Shown piece after piece: positions 16,289 through 26,335 of a stretch of DNA of 64,000 bases. Each line of letters begins with the position of its first letter. Position 1 is the first letter of the stretch. This DNA comes from Candidatus Nanoarchaeia archaeon (lineage in GTDB: Archaea; Nanobdellota; Nanobdellia; Woesearchaeales; JANQNE01), in the NCBI GenBank assembly GCA_028279725.1, contig JANQNE010000011.1:89872-153871 (forward strand). Direction: 5' to 3'. The translations under genes were made by a program, and so were the position numbers. The notes under the pieces are model-generated. The model made no database searches and was not told the DNA's origin. It saw only the letters and a list, made by a program, of their open reading frames with translations.

Positions 16289-19200
16289 ATGAATACAAGA
16301 AATGCAGGTATATTCATATTGGTACTTATGTTCTTGACAGTTATATCTACTTCTACGTATGTTGTTTTGGTCATGGATGATAGTGAAGGTATAAAGATCC
16401 CAAATCTGTATAAGACTTTTAAGATCGATAATATAATCTCTTCATTTAAGGATAAAGATAATTCTATAAAAGAGGTCAGTTCTGAATATATTGAGAATGA
16501 GAAAAAGACAAGGGTTGTCGAGGAGGTAATCAGCAAGGTAGTTAAGAAAGAAAAAGAGATGATACCTTTTGCTGGTGATCAGGTCTGTTTTAGCGCAGAG
16601 AACAGCATCGTGAGTGCTGACATGTGCCCTGCGCCTCTAGCTGGCAATGATTTTGGAAGCAACTATTCTGGAGCTGATTTTGAAGTATTTACTGTATTTT
16701 CTAACCAGACTGGAATGATCGCTAATCTGGGAATGTTTGTTACCCAAAATTTTACAACATCATCAAGTTCTGCAGGCAATCCTATAGGTCATGATACGGA
16801 AGCTGTCTTAGAGAATTCCCAGGTTGAAGTAAAGAAGAGAGTAATAATAGAACCTTATGTCCAGGATTATTTCCAGATAAAATATACTGTAAAAAATCTA
16901 GTTAGTCCTTATTTTAGAGATCAAGGATATTTCAAGACTGCAAGTGATATACTTAGATATGAATTTGGGAGAGATAATCAAAAACCTGCTGTTGCAGATC
17001 TTGATAATGATGGTGATATGGATCTGGCTGTTGCAGAGAACAGTGCTATTGAATATTTTGAGAACCAAGGAAATAATACACACCCCAATTATGTTTTAGT
17101 TGATAACAGACAGAATCTTACTGACCTTAATCTTTTCCAGGGATATTTTTCAGGAGGAGTTCCTCAGTTTGCAGATATTGATGATGATGGAGATGAAGAT
17201 CTTTTCTTTGGGATGGATACAGGAGATAATATTGATTTCTATGAGAATATAGGAACAAGTTCAATACCTTCTTTTTTGCCTGCTAACAATACAATAATAG
17301 ATACTATCAATACATATAACAAGGGATTGGGTGTTAGTGAGAGACATACAACATTCCAGATTCTTGACTATGATAATGATGGTGATTTTGATATAATGCT
17401 TAAAGGAAATTCTGATAAGACTTTTGCCTATTTTGAGAATATTGGAACTGTTTCAAGCCCAAGCTGGAGTCATGTTAATATCACTGTTCCTACACTTAGT
17501 GCTTATCCTACTTTTGTAAAGTATGGTGCTGACAATATATATGATATATATGATGATGGAAGTTTTTATGAGAATACAGGAACTGCTTTAAGTCCTGTAT
17601 GGACAAAAAACAGTGATACGTTTATCAGCCACATATATGAGGGCGGGGGTGGAATATCAGTCTATGATCTAGATAATGATGGAGATGAAGATATGATTTT
17701 TGGAGTTAACAATACAATATATCTTTATTCAAGAGGAAAATCTGAAACACTTAAAGATGTCAGAATAGGAGAATATATGACGCATTATATCGCAAACACG
17801 ACAGAAGATGGGCAGGTGTTGTATGATGCATCAGAAGATATGATGGTGATTATCCCGGAAATATCTCAGCAAAATAAAGGGTCTTACATATACGCTGATA
17901 AGCAGTCTGTCAGTCATGGACTTTCAAATAATAGTATTTATGGTGGGAGCTATGGTGACACGTATAATGCGCTACTTAACAGAATACCTCTTAATGGGGT
18001 TGATAACTACACAGCTGATTACTTCACTCTAAGCGGAGAGGCTATAGTTGGTATAGAATATGGATTAGGTGATATTCCTGTCGGCGGAGAAGAAAGCGTT
18101 ACAATCACGTTTAAGTTCGGAACAATCGCAGGAAGAGGAAATGCTGATCTTTATGTTGATGGAGAAGATATAAGATTTGACGGAAGCAATATATCTTTTG
18201 AGATCGATAATCTGGGAAATAATACTGCTTCAGACTTTAAGATACTGTTTATCGAGATGGATGCTAATGATGTTGTAAAGACTAAAGAAGAGGTCTTTAA
18301 TGGAACGATAAAATCAAATGGTATGGCAAATTATTCGACAGTGTGGGCTGTTGAGAAAGGAAATACGCTTATGGTTGTATTGGATCCTGACAATGATGTT
18401 TATGAGACTAATGAAGTGAATAATAAGGCTGAGAAGATAAAATACAGGAAGAATGTGTATGTTGTATCTGATGTTGAGCCTACAATATTAAATTCATTGT
18501 TTGAGCAGTATGTTAAGGAGAAATTAGAAGGGGTAAATATAGTAGATAATGAGAATGATGCTGACTATGTTGTACATGTCGGAAATAACCCTTATAATTC
18601 TCAGACCTTGGATGATGGATGGGGATATACTGAAGGAATGATCAAGAGAGGATGGAAGAAGGGAAGGAGCACATATAATGGATTAGTTGATGTGTTTAAG
18701 GTTGGCGGAAAGACAAGAGTTATGGTTGAAGGAGTGGGAGCTGATGGTTTAGTTGCTGCTCTGAAAAGAGTTGATTATTCTGCTCTTGAGAATAACGGAG
18801 ATTTTGTCAATAAGAAAGATGCAGACGGTATTGAAGTGTTTGAGTGGTTTAGGCTGGCTGCTAACAAGCCTTATCTTTATCAGAACAATCAGCAGTTCTA
18901 TGATATTGTAAGTGATGCACTTTATGGGAAGTATTCAGAAGATGATAAATTAGTTAAGACAACTGGCGGAATTATGTTGAGATTGAAGAACTTAGGAACT
19001 TATAAGAGTTCTGAGTTAAGGGAATATGAAGGACTGCCTGATTATCCTGTTGTTATGGCTGGCGGACTTTGGAGTGATATCAGTACGTGGGAAAATTTAG
19101 GTGAGGAATTGGCTGATTCAGGAAGAGATGTATGGTTGGCTGAGATTACCGGTGGACCTTATGCAGAAGTAGGTGGTTATGATTATACATATTCACAGGT

Positions 19201-19969
19201 TATAAACGAACACGTGCCGGCTATTGTTGGGGGTGTATTGAATTTTACTGGAAAATCACAGATACAGTATGTCGGACATAGTAATGGTGGAAGAAGTATG
19301 CTGGATACGTTAAGTGCTTACAGTTCTACTGGAATGGCTAATTCAGGATGGTATTGTAATGCGACAACATGTGCTCAATCAGATCCGAATTGGTTACAGA
19401 GCAGTTTTGGAGTTAATCCTGTAGAGACATATGTTGGAGCTGGAGTTCCTGGTGCGTTTGAAGAGTTGACTCTTTTAACAAGTATACTAAATGAATCTGG
19501 AGAGGGAGCAATACAGTTCTTTAACAATATTAACAAAGAGCATGTTAGTTTCAAAGAAGTTGCTAAACAAACAAATTTTGTAGGTAAAACTTTAGGTGCA
19601 TTTAGTACTGGAGATGAAAAGATTTCAGTTAACTTATTTAGTCAATATTATGATTGGATTAATTCAACTAATGATGTTCAACCAGGAATCAATCTATACT
19701 TGGATAAATTTGTTATTATTGGTGGAAAAGGTGGGTTGGATGGATATAGTAATGATTTATTGGTACCTATAAAAGACATAAATTCAATATATGGTGGAAT
19801 TAATTCATCAAATAAATACAATTACCAATTAGGTGTGATTCATAAAGGGATGTCTGATGATGATTATATTAAAGATTTTACCAGAAAACAACTAAATAAC
19901 ATCATAGATTATGATGTAATTGAATGTACATTTTTAGTTAATTCAACAAATACTACGGGGTGTCAATAA
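16289..19969 (+). CDS. Large secreted protein: FG-GAP repeats, CARDB-like domain and alpha/beta hydrolase
   Basis: 1226 residues. A hydrophobic N-terminus (AGIFILVLMFLTVISTSTYVVLVM) exports or anchors it. Residues about 230-490 hold four calcium-loop FG-GAP/VCBS-type motifs (ADLDNDGDMDL, ADIDDDGDEDL, LDYDNDGDFDI, YDLDNDGDEDM), usually a beta-propeller. A CARDB-like beta domain follows (residues about 630-720; ISFEIDNLGNNTASDFKI...EVNN). The C-terminal 320 residues look like a lipase-type alpha/beta hydrolase with nucleophile elbow GHSNGG (Ser near residue 998). Many NxT/NxS sites fit a glycosylated surface protein. It may be an extracellular esterase or lipase on a calcium-dependent adhesion scaffold; substrate unknown. 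Confidence 0.85.
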   Translation: MNTRNAGIFILVLMFLTVISTSTYVVLVMDDSEGIKIPNLYKTFKIDNIISSFKDKDNSIKEVSSEYIENEKKTRVVEEVISKVVKKEKEMIPFAGDQVCFSAENSIVSADMCPAPLAGNDFGSNYSGADFEVFTVFSNQTGMIANLGMFVTQNFTTSSSSAGNPIGHDTEAVLENSQVEVKKRVIIEPYVQDYFQIKYTVKNLVSPYFRDQGYFKTASDILRYEFGRDNQKPAVADLDNDGDMDLAVAENSAIEYFENQGNNTHPNYVLVDNRQNLTDLNLFQGYFSGGVPQFADIDDDGDEDLFFGMDTGDNIDFYENIGTSSIPSFLPANNTIIDTINTYNKGLGVSERHTTFQILDYDNDGDFDIMLKGNSDKTFAYFENIGTVSSPSWSHVNITVPTLSAYPTFVKYGADNIYDIYDDGSFYENTGTALSPVWTKNSDTFISHIYEGGGGISVYDLDNDGDEDMIFGVNNTIYLYSRGKSETLKDVRIGEYMTHYIANTTEDGQVLYDASEDMMVIIPEISQQNKGSYIYADKQSVSHGLSNNSIYGGSYGDTYNALLNRIPLNGVDNYTADYFTLSGEAIVGIEYGLGDIPVGGEESVTITFKFGTIAGRGNADLYVDGEDIRFDGSNISFEIDNLGNNTASDFKILFIEMDANDVVKTKEEVFNGTIKSNGMANYSTVWAVEKGNTLMVVLDPDNDVYETNEVNNKAEKIKYRKNVYVVSDVEPTILNSLFEQYVKEKLEGVNIVDNENDADYVVHVGNNPYNSQTLDDGWGYTEGMIKRGWKKGRSTYNGLVDVFKVGGKTRVMVEGVGADGLVAALKRVDYSALENNGDFVNKKDADGIEVFEWFRLAANKPYLYQNNQQFYDIVSDALYGKYSEDDKLVKTTGGIMLRLKNLGTYKSSELREYEGLPDYPVVMAGGLWSDISTWENLGEELADSGRDVWLAEITGGPYAEVGGYDYTYSQVINEHVPAIVGGVLNFTGKSQIQYVGHSNGGRSMLDTLSAYSSTGMANSGWYCNATTCAQSDPNWLQSSFGVNPVETYVGAGVPGAFEELTLLTSILNESGEGAIQFFNNINKEHVSFKEVAKQTNFVGKTLGAFSTGDEKISVNLFSQYYDWINSTNDVQPGINLYLDKFVIIGGKGGLDGYSNDLLVPIKDINSIYGGINSSNKYNYQLGVIHKGMSDDDYIKDFTRKQLNNIIDYDVIECTFLVNSTNTTGCQ

Positions 19970-19974
19970 ATAAA

Positions 19975-20367
19975 ATGGTATCTGAAAAACTAAAGAATAT
20001 TTTGTTAATAAATATAATAAATTCAATTATAGCCTTTCCTTTTTTACTTAGTTACTATTTGAAGGCCCATGGAAGCCCTTCTGGTTTTGGTATGATTGAA
20101 GTTGGAGCAATGGGTGTTTTTTTAATTGGACCTTTAGCTCTTATTTCCTCAATAATTAGTACAGTTGTATTAAAAGAAAAATCACCTTTAATCATAATTA
20201 AATCTGTTTTGTTATTGATATTTGTCACTTATTTATTTACAGCCTTATTGTTAGTTAAAGGTGTTGATTTAATAATAACTTTCGTTACAATTTTTGTTTT
20301 TATTGTATTAATTTCAGCGGTTGGTTACGTTTTATCAATCATAGTGCAGAAACTAATTAAAAAATGA
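19975..20367 (+). CDS. Four-helix membrane protein
   Basis: About 130 residues from ATG 19975 with four hydrophobic stretches (ILLINIINSIIAFPFLLSYY, IEVGAMGVFLIGPLALISSII, IIIKSVLLLIFVTYLFTALLLV, LIITFVTIFVFIVLISAVGY). The in-frame GTG at 19960 overlaps the upstream gene. It starts 5 bases after the hydrolase gene and overlaps the next one by ATGA, so it belongs to the same unit. Family not recognised. Confidence 0.7.
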   Translation: MVSEKLKNILLINIINSIIAFPFLLSYYLKAHGSPSGFGMIEVGAMGVFLIGPLALISSIISTVVLKEKSPLIIIKSVLLLIFVTYLFTALLLVKGVDLIITFVTIFVFIVLISAVGYVLSIIVQKLIKK

Positions 20368-23300
20368 ACTCAAAAATAACTAAAGGAATACTGTACTGTA
20401 TGATCTTGGTAATGAGCATCTCGGTAGCTTCTGCTATCAGCTTGGATGAGCTGCTTGCTGGTTATGACTGGAGCTATGATAGCGGTGATATCAATGTTAC
20501 TGCTTATTCGAGCTATGGACTGGATACTGGTGGAAGTGCGCTGTTTGATCTTGCTGTTGTGAACTTAACTGTTGATGTTACAACTGCCGGCACATATACG
20601 TTTGTCGGAGGGCTTAAGGACTTCTTTGGAGAGGAAGCTGCAACTACTGAGCTTACAGCTACACTTGGAACAGGAGTAAGCAATGTTTTGATCAATTTCT
20701 CAGCTAAAGAACTGGAGCAAGATATCCACAACCTAAGTGTTAGGATAAGTGACAGCAGTATTGTGTTTGAAGAGTATGATGCTTATGAGGTAACGATCGA
20801 TTCAAACTATGAACCATATCCTGTTAGGCTGACAGGAATAGCAGATACAGGTGTAAATACTGATGGTGACGGAGAATTTGAAAAACTAGAGTTTAATATA
20901 ACAGTAAATGCGACTGAAGCTGCACAATATGAGATAACTGGTTATCTATCAGATTCAGCAAACAGGATAATAAAAGCGTCAAAGAACCATACATTGGGTG
21001 TTGGGATCTCAACAATTGACATTCCTTTTGATTCAAGAAGCATAAGGACAGCACATATGGATGGAAATTTCACATTAAAACTTATTGAGATAAAGAATAC
21101 AAGCGAGGAAATTGTCAAATCATATATACAGAATTTCGGAGCTAATTACACAATAACTAATTTTGATCCTGAAGGGGTGCTTATAACAGATACTTTCTCA
21201 GACAAAGGTATTGATACAAATGCAAACATATATTATGACAAGGTTGAGCTGAACTTGACAGTCTATTCTGACCAGTCAAAGACTGTTGATATTGAAGGAG
21301 CTATAACAGACAGTTATGGAAACTTTGTTGAAGAATTCAACAAGACAGCCAGCTTAAGTTCAGGGAATAATGTGATAGAATTTGAGCTTAACGGAACAAG
21401 CATATACAATACTAAGATCAACGGACCTTACAGGATAGGATATGTCAATGTAATTGAAGGAAGTACTAATCTGGATACTGTAAGAAATCTTGGTTCACTG
21501 CAGAACATTACTTCTTATGCAAACTGTGAACGTCCTGCTCAGGCAGACTTTGAGATAAGTGCAGGTGATATCGAGATAATTGACCTGAATAACGGATTAC
21601 ATACTGTAAAGGTTGATGTAAGAAATACAGGAGACAGGACTGCTTTTATCGGTCAGGTTAATGTATTTGATAATCTTTCTAATGAATTAGGAGAGAGCAA
21701 TGTGTATTATATACCAAAAGCAAGCCAGAAGACATTAACATTCCATAGATTGGATATCAGCAACAGCGATACGATAAGCGTATTCTTAGACTTTAATGAT
21801 CTGGTTGAAGAGAAGAATGAATCAAATAATATGGTCAAATTAAACACAACAATAGGTGTTAATGCTAACTCAAATACGACAAGCGGAGATGCTACTTTAT
21901 CTGTAAGCTTCAGTTCAACTGTGAGTGAAGGTAATGGTGGAGTAAGCTATGTATGGAAGTTTGGAGATGGGGCAACTTCTGCAAGCCAGAACCCAGAACA
22001 TGATTATACAACACCTGGAAATCATACTGCAAGCCTTACAATCACTGATATAACTGGATTAACAGCTTCAGACCAGATAAGTATAGAGGTTATGACACCT
22101 CCTGATACAACACCTCCTGCTGGAGTAAGCGGATTAGGAGAGACAACTAAAACAAACCAGACAATAAGATGGGATTGGACAAATCCAAGCGATAGTGATT
22201 TTAGCCATGTTATGGTATATCTGGATGGAGTGTTCCAGTCAAATACTTCAAATACATTCTTCAATAAATTAGGATTGCAAGCTAATACGACATATACAAT
22301 ATCAACAAGAACTGTTGACACTAACGGAAATATAAATATGACATGGGTGAATGACAGTGCAACAACTGATGAGACTGTCGGTGATATAACACCGCCTGGA
22401 CCTATAACTGGACTGAATATGCCTTTTAATGATAATGTCAGTATTTACTGGCAATGGACTGATCCTGCTGATGGAGATTACAGCCATGCAATTGTATATC
22501 TGAATGGAGTTTTCCAGGAGAATACAACTGTAGATCATTATGCAACTGGATTGACACCGGGAACAAATTACACTATATCTGTAAAGACTGTTGATGTAAA
22601 TGGAAATATCAATCATGCTGCTGTAAATGACACAAGATCAACAACCGGAACAGCACCTGTAGATACAACACCACCTGCTGGAGTAAGCAATCTTGCTAAC
22701 CAGGATGAAGGAGATGACTGGATATACTGGACATGGACAAATCCTACTGATCTTGATTTCAGCCATTCAGTTGTGTATATAGATGCTGTCTGGAAGATAA
22801 ATACATCAGGAACATCTTATAATGCTACAGGATTATCAAGCGGAACAAGCTATGAGATAGAGATAGAGACTGTTGATAACAGCGGAAATATCAATACAAC
22901 TCAGCAGACAGATACTGCAAGCACAACAACACCTGGGGATACAACACCACCAGGACCTGTCACAGGATTGAGCGAAAGTACTGTGACAAATGAGAGCATA
23001 AGATGGGACTGGACAAATCCAACTGATGGAGATTTCAGCCATGTTATTGTTGTTATTGGAAGTGTAAATGTTGCAAATACTTCAAACAATTATTATGAAG
23101 CGACTGGATTGAGTGCAGATACGAGCTATACGATATCACTGCAGACAGTTGATAGTAGTGGGAACATCAATACCAATAGTGTGCAGGATAGTGCAAGGAC
23201 AAATGCAAATGTTCAGCCTGGATCAGATGCTGTTTATGCAGATGCTGGAACACCTTTATTTGGGATGGTGGGGGAGAATATAAAGTTTAATGGATCATAT

Positions 23301-25067
23301 TCATATGCTGAGAGCGGAATAAACACTTATGCATGGGATTTTGGAGACAGCTCAAATGGCAATGGAATTAGTCCAACACATGCTTATTCAGCTGCTGGAA
23401 ACTATACTGCAGCTTTGACCATTACTTCAACTGGAGGAAACTCAAGTGTTGATAATGTCAAGGTTGTTATAACAGATGAGCCAAGCTATAATTATGATTC
23501 TTATGTGGGAGATTTTACAAAATCAACTGCTCAGGTCGAGATTATCGTAAGGCAATATGGAGAAGATAATGTTAATGCATTCAGGAAACAGACTGATTAT
23601 ACAAAAGTTGATGCAATAGTAAAGATTACAGGGGACAGTGATATAACTGTTGACCAGGTTAAGTTGTTATCAATGGAATCAAACAGCTGTGTGCCTATTG
23701 GAAATGATTATTTTAAATGCCAGGTATTTGATTCAGGATATGCTACTGAAAGCATAGATACTTATCAGCTTCCTATAAGCGTGTATAATGATGGAGCAAG
23801 CCTGATAGATTCTGTAAACTCATACATTGTTGTTGATTTTAAAGTTCCTGATATCAATTCATTGGATGCTGATTCTGCTCTTGTAAATACTGCAGCTGTA
23901 TCTTTGAGCTATGATCTTACAGATTATTCATATCTTACAGAGGATGGATCAGGAATAGGGAAGATCGAGCTTTATGATGGAAGTGTTTCAAGCGCTAACT
24001 ATCTTGCTACTGAAAGGATTGATGGTGGTGTTAGTGAAACTGGAAGCTTTAGTTATGATTCTGGTGTTGCTGACGGAGCTGTTGAAAGCTTAAGCTTATG
24101 CGCAGTTGTCTATGACAAATTAGGGCAGAGCACTGAGCAATGTGGAATTAGTGTAGTGGTTGACAGGAAAGATCCTGTTATTATTGCAAACTCATTAAAG
24201 ATAATGAAAGATGGAAGTGAAGTTACAGAAGTTTATGATGGAGATAATGTGAATATATCTATACAGATAACTGAAGAGAATGGATTAGATGATTCAAGTG
24301 TTAGTGCAGATCTTTCTGAACTGAATTCAGCTTATTCAAGTGTTACAGCAGACAGCTGTTCAGCAAGCGGAAATACATGGACATGTGTATGGAATGATAA
24401 AGAAGTTGATATCAGTGCTGATATGACAGTTAATATTGATATAAGTTTCTCAGATGATGCTGGAAATAGTAATACTGGAAGTGAATCAAAGTCAATAACT
24501 ATGGGAAATAGGAATCCTGTTTTGACAGTTTCTGATATAAGTGTAAATGAAGGAGATATAGTTAATATTAATCCTAGCACAAGTGATCCTGATGGGGATA
24601 CTGTTACAGTAAGTTATAGCGGCTGGATGACAGCTGATGGCTATGTTTCAGATTATGATGATTCTGGAAGCCATACTGTTACTGTTACAGCTGATGATGG
24701 CAATGGAGGAGTTGTTTCAGAGGATATTACAATCACTGTGAGTGATGTTCCTGTAGCTGATCTTAATATTGAGTTTATTGATGTAGTTGATGGAGATAAT
24801 CCATTGATACTGGAATTTGTCTTGAAGAATATAGGAGAGGTTGCAGCTAGCGGTATAAATTGGGAGGTTGACACTACTAATGCCAATAATGGCTTATCAG
24901 GCAGTGTGGCTAGCCTTGACGTGGGAGCTGCTGTAAGGGTGTTCTCATTCATCAATTACGGGCAGTCTGGAACCTTTGATTTCACGCTTAATATAGACCC
25001 TAATGGCAATATTCCGGAGCTAGATGAGGCAAATAACGTGCATAATCAGCAGGTTACTATGTCTTGA
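20364..25067 (+). CDS. Giant secreted multidomain surface protein (CARDB, PKD, FN3 repeats)
   Basis: 1567 residues with a cleavable-type signal (MNSKITKGILYCMILVMSIS, then VASA). Domains in order: beta-sandwich units; a CARDB domain (about 395-490, ADFEISAGDIEIIDL...NESNN); a PKD domain (about 500-570, WKFGDG); four FN3-like repeats of about 95 residues, each opening with TTPPxxVxxL and containing WxWTNP (about 575-950); a second PKD domain (WDFGDS); a DxDGDxV cadherin-like module (about 1390-1470); a C-terminal CARDB domain. No C-terminal membrane anchor is seen, so it may be secreted or held by other surface proteins. It is probably an adhesin or S-layer-associated filament. Confidence 0.85.
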   Translation: MNSKITKGILYCMILVMSISVASAISLDELLAGYDWSYDSGDINVTAYSSYGLDTGGSALFDLAVVNLTVDVTTAGTYTFVGGLKDFFGEEAATTELTATLGTGVSNVLINFSAKELEQDIHNLSVRISDSSIVFEEYDAYEVTIDSNYEPYPVRLTGIADTGVNTDGDGEFEKLEFNITVNATEAAQYEITGYLSDSANRIIKASKNHTLGVGISTIDIPFDSRSIRTAHMDGNFTLKLIEIKNTSEEIVKSYIQNFGANYTITNFDPEGVLITDTFSDKGIDTNANIYYDKVELNLTVYSDQSKTVDIEGAITDSYGNFVEEFNKTASLSSGNNVIEFELNGTSIYNTKINGPYRIGYVNVIEGSTNLDTVRNLGSLQNITSYANCERPAQADFEISAGDIEIIDLNNGLHTVKVDVRNTGDRTAFIGQVNVFDNLSNELGESNVYYIPKASQKTLTFHRLDISNSDTISVFLDFNDLVEEKNESNNMVKLNTTIGVNANSNTTSGDATLSVSFSSTVSEGNGGVSYVWKFGDGATSASQNPEHDYTTPGNHTASLTITDITGLTASDQISIEVMTPPDTTPPAGVSGLGETTKTNQTIRWDWTNPSDSDFSHVMVYLDGVFQSNTSNTFFNKLGLQANTTYTISTRTVDTNGNINMTWVNDSATTDETVGDITPPGPITGLNMPFNDNVSIYWQWTDPADGDYSHAIVYLNGVFQENTTVDHYATGLTPGTNYTISVKTVDVNGNINHAAVNDTRSTTGTAPVDTTPPAGVSNLANQDEGDDWIYWTWTNPTDLDFSHSVVYIDAVWKINTSGTSYNATGLSSGTSYEIEIETVDNSGNINTTQQTDTASTTTPGDTTPPGPVTGLSESTVTNESIRWDWTNPTDGDFSHVIVVIGSVNVANTSNNYYEATGLSADTSYTISLQTVDSSGNINTNSVQDSARTNANVQPGSDAVYADAGTPLFGMVGENIKFNGSYSYAESGINTYAWDFGDSSNGNGISPTHAYSAAGNYTAALTITSTGGNSSVDNVKVVITDEPSYNYDSYVGDFTKSTAQVEIIVRQYGEDNVNAFRKQTDYTKVDAIVKITGDSDITVDQVKLLSMESNSCVPIGNDYFKCQVFDSGYATESIDTYQLPISVYNDGASLIDSVNSYIVVDFKVPDINSLDADSALVNTAAVSLSYDLTDYSYLTEDGSGIGKIELYDGSVSSANYLATERIDGGVSETGSFSYDSGVADGAVESLSLCAVVYDKLGQSTEQCGISVVVDRKDPVIIANSLKIMKDGSEVTEVYDGDNVNISIQITEENGLDDSSVSADLSELNSAYSSVTADSCSASGNTWTCVWNDKEVDISADMTVNIDISFSDDAGNSNTGSESKSITMGNRNPVLTVSDISVNEGDIVNINPSTSDPDGDTVTVSYSGWMTADGYVSDYDDSGSHTVTVTADDGNGGVVSEDITITVSDVPVADLNIEFIDVVDGDNPLILEFVLKNIGEVAASGINWEVDTTNANNGLSGSVASLDVGAAVRVFSFINYGQSGTFDFTLNIDPNGNIPELDEANNVHNQQVTMS

Positions 25068-25092
25068 AAGTATATATTACAGAATACAAATG

Positions 25093-25102
25093 TTTATAAA
25101 TA
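25093..25102 (+). promoter_or_regulatory. TATA box of the lipoprotein gene at 25144
   Basis: TTTATAAATA lies 42-51 bases before the ATG; a short leader with AGGTG (25131-25135) follows. Confidence 0.6.
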
Positions 25103-25143
25103 TGTTGTATCTAATGGGTAGTAACAAATAAGGTGTTTTATAA

Positions 25144-26142
25144 ATGGACAAAAATAACTACACAAGTTTTGGAAAGGCAGCACTAGTTGGCCTACTTATC
25201 AGCCTTTATGGCTTATTTGGATGTAGTAAGAAGAGCAGCCCTACTGCATCAAACGCAGATCCAGTTAAAGTGCCTTCTATCACTAAATTTGAGATCAATG
25301 GAAATGCTAAATATGCTTTAGATCCTTATCTTACTATAAAGCTTTTAGAGTTTGAGAATATAAATTCTGTACAAGCTCATGGAGATGTCCAGAAAGATGG
25401 ATATCAGCCAGTAGGTCCTGATTCAACAATTGATGCTGTTGCTACAACAACTCAAGGTCAAAAGAAAATCGGTATAACTGGACAGAATGCAGATGGAGTT
25501 ACAGATACAATCTGGCATCCAAGCGGTATAATTTTAGATAGTGATCCTCCACAAAGTCTTGATTCTATAGACACTTTGATAGATTCATATAACGACAAAT
25601 ATAATTTTAATATAGACTTAAATGATACAGATTCCGGAAGTTATGTTATAACTGGAGCTACAACAGCCAGCGGAGATATCAGAGATCTTGACAATGTTGT
25701 ATATAATGAAGGAATAAATAATATCAAGATAACCGCATTTGATGAGGCAGGAAATCCTGTTGAAAAGGATATTGTGATGAATACCAAAAAAGTTGGCCTT
25801 GATTATGCATTGGATGTATTAGATTCATTGGGTTATGAAGCTAATGATTCAACACCTGAACCTATAGTGTTGAGAGATTCAAGCGATAACGAAGTACAGC
25901 TTCAGGTTGATAAGATGATCAGCAAGACCAATGTTGATAAGATCTGGGTTTTATATGATGAGAACAAGACAATAAGTGCTCAGGCATTAGAGGCGATCAA
26001 CCGTTTTAATGATATCATGGAGTCTAGAAATCAGGCTAAAAGGATAATCTATATCGATGGTCCAAAGTGGGCTAATGATATGAGTGTACAGATGGGCAAT
26101 GAGATTGGAATATATGAATCACAGCTGCCTACAAGAAATTAA
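25144..26142 (+). CDS. Putative lipoprotein
   Basis: 332 residues with a lipoprotein signal (ALVGLLISLYGLFGCSKKSS, lipobox LFGC). Residues about 45-215 read as two beta-sandwich repeats of the bacterial Ig type (VPSITKFEINGNAKYALDP..., DDPPQSLDSIDTLIDSYND...), and the C-terminal 110 residues are mixed alpha/beta with no motif I can name (KTNVDKIWVLYDENKTISA). It has its own TATA box and AGGTG site and is followed 2 bases later by a zinc-ribbon gene. Function unknown; surface location inferred. Confidence 0.7.
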   Translation: MDKNNYTSFGKAALVGLLISLYGLFGCSKKSSPTASNADPVKVPSITKFEINGNAKYALDPYLTIKLLEFENINSVQAHGDVQKDGYQPVGPDSTIDAVATTTQGQKKIGITGQNADGVTDTIWHPSGIILDSDPPQSLDSIDTLIDSYNDKYNFNIDLNDTDSGSYVITGATTASGDIRDLDNVVYNEGINNIKITAFDEAGNPVEKDIVMNTKKVGLDYALDVLDSLGYEANDSTPEPIVLRDSSDNEVQLQVDKMISKTNVDKIWVLYDENKTISAQALEAINRFNDIMESRNQAKRIIYIDGPKWANDMSVQMGNEIGIYESQLPTRN

Positions 26143-26143
26143 A

Positions 26144-26281
26144 ATGGGAAGAGAAAAAGACCTATCAGGACTGCAGAATGAGGCTAAAGTTAGATTGTGC
26201 CCTGACTGTAAGAATGAAGAGATAGAACATAGGAATGGAGAATTCTTCTGCAAGAAGTGCGGATTAGTTATAGATGAGTAG
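26144..26281 (+). CDS. Small zinc-ribbon protein
   Basis: 45 residues from ATG 26144 (MGREKDLSGLQNEAKVRLCP...). The sequence CPDCKNEEIEHRNGEFFCKKCG gives a CxxC-x13-CxxC zinc ribbon like that at the N-terminus of TFIIB or in small archaeal zinc proteins, here without any further domain. It is 2 bases after the lipoprotein gene. It probably binds nucleic acid or protein. Confidence 0.65.
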   Translation: MGREKDLSGLQNEAKVRLCPDCKNEEIEHRNGEFFCKKCGLVIDE

Positions 26282-26335
26282 ATTTTCTTTGAAGTTATCA
26301 CAAGCTTTAAAAACAGGCTATTTTTCTAAGGCATT

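Noticed and set aside
22100-23200. DNA tandem repeat in the giant gene at 20364
   Set aside because: The similarity is at protein level (four FN3-like units) with divergent DNA, so it is a domain array and not a separate repeat element.
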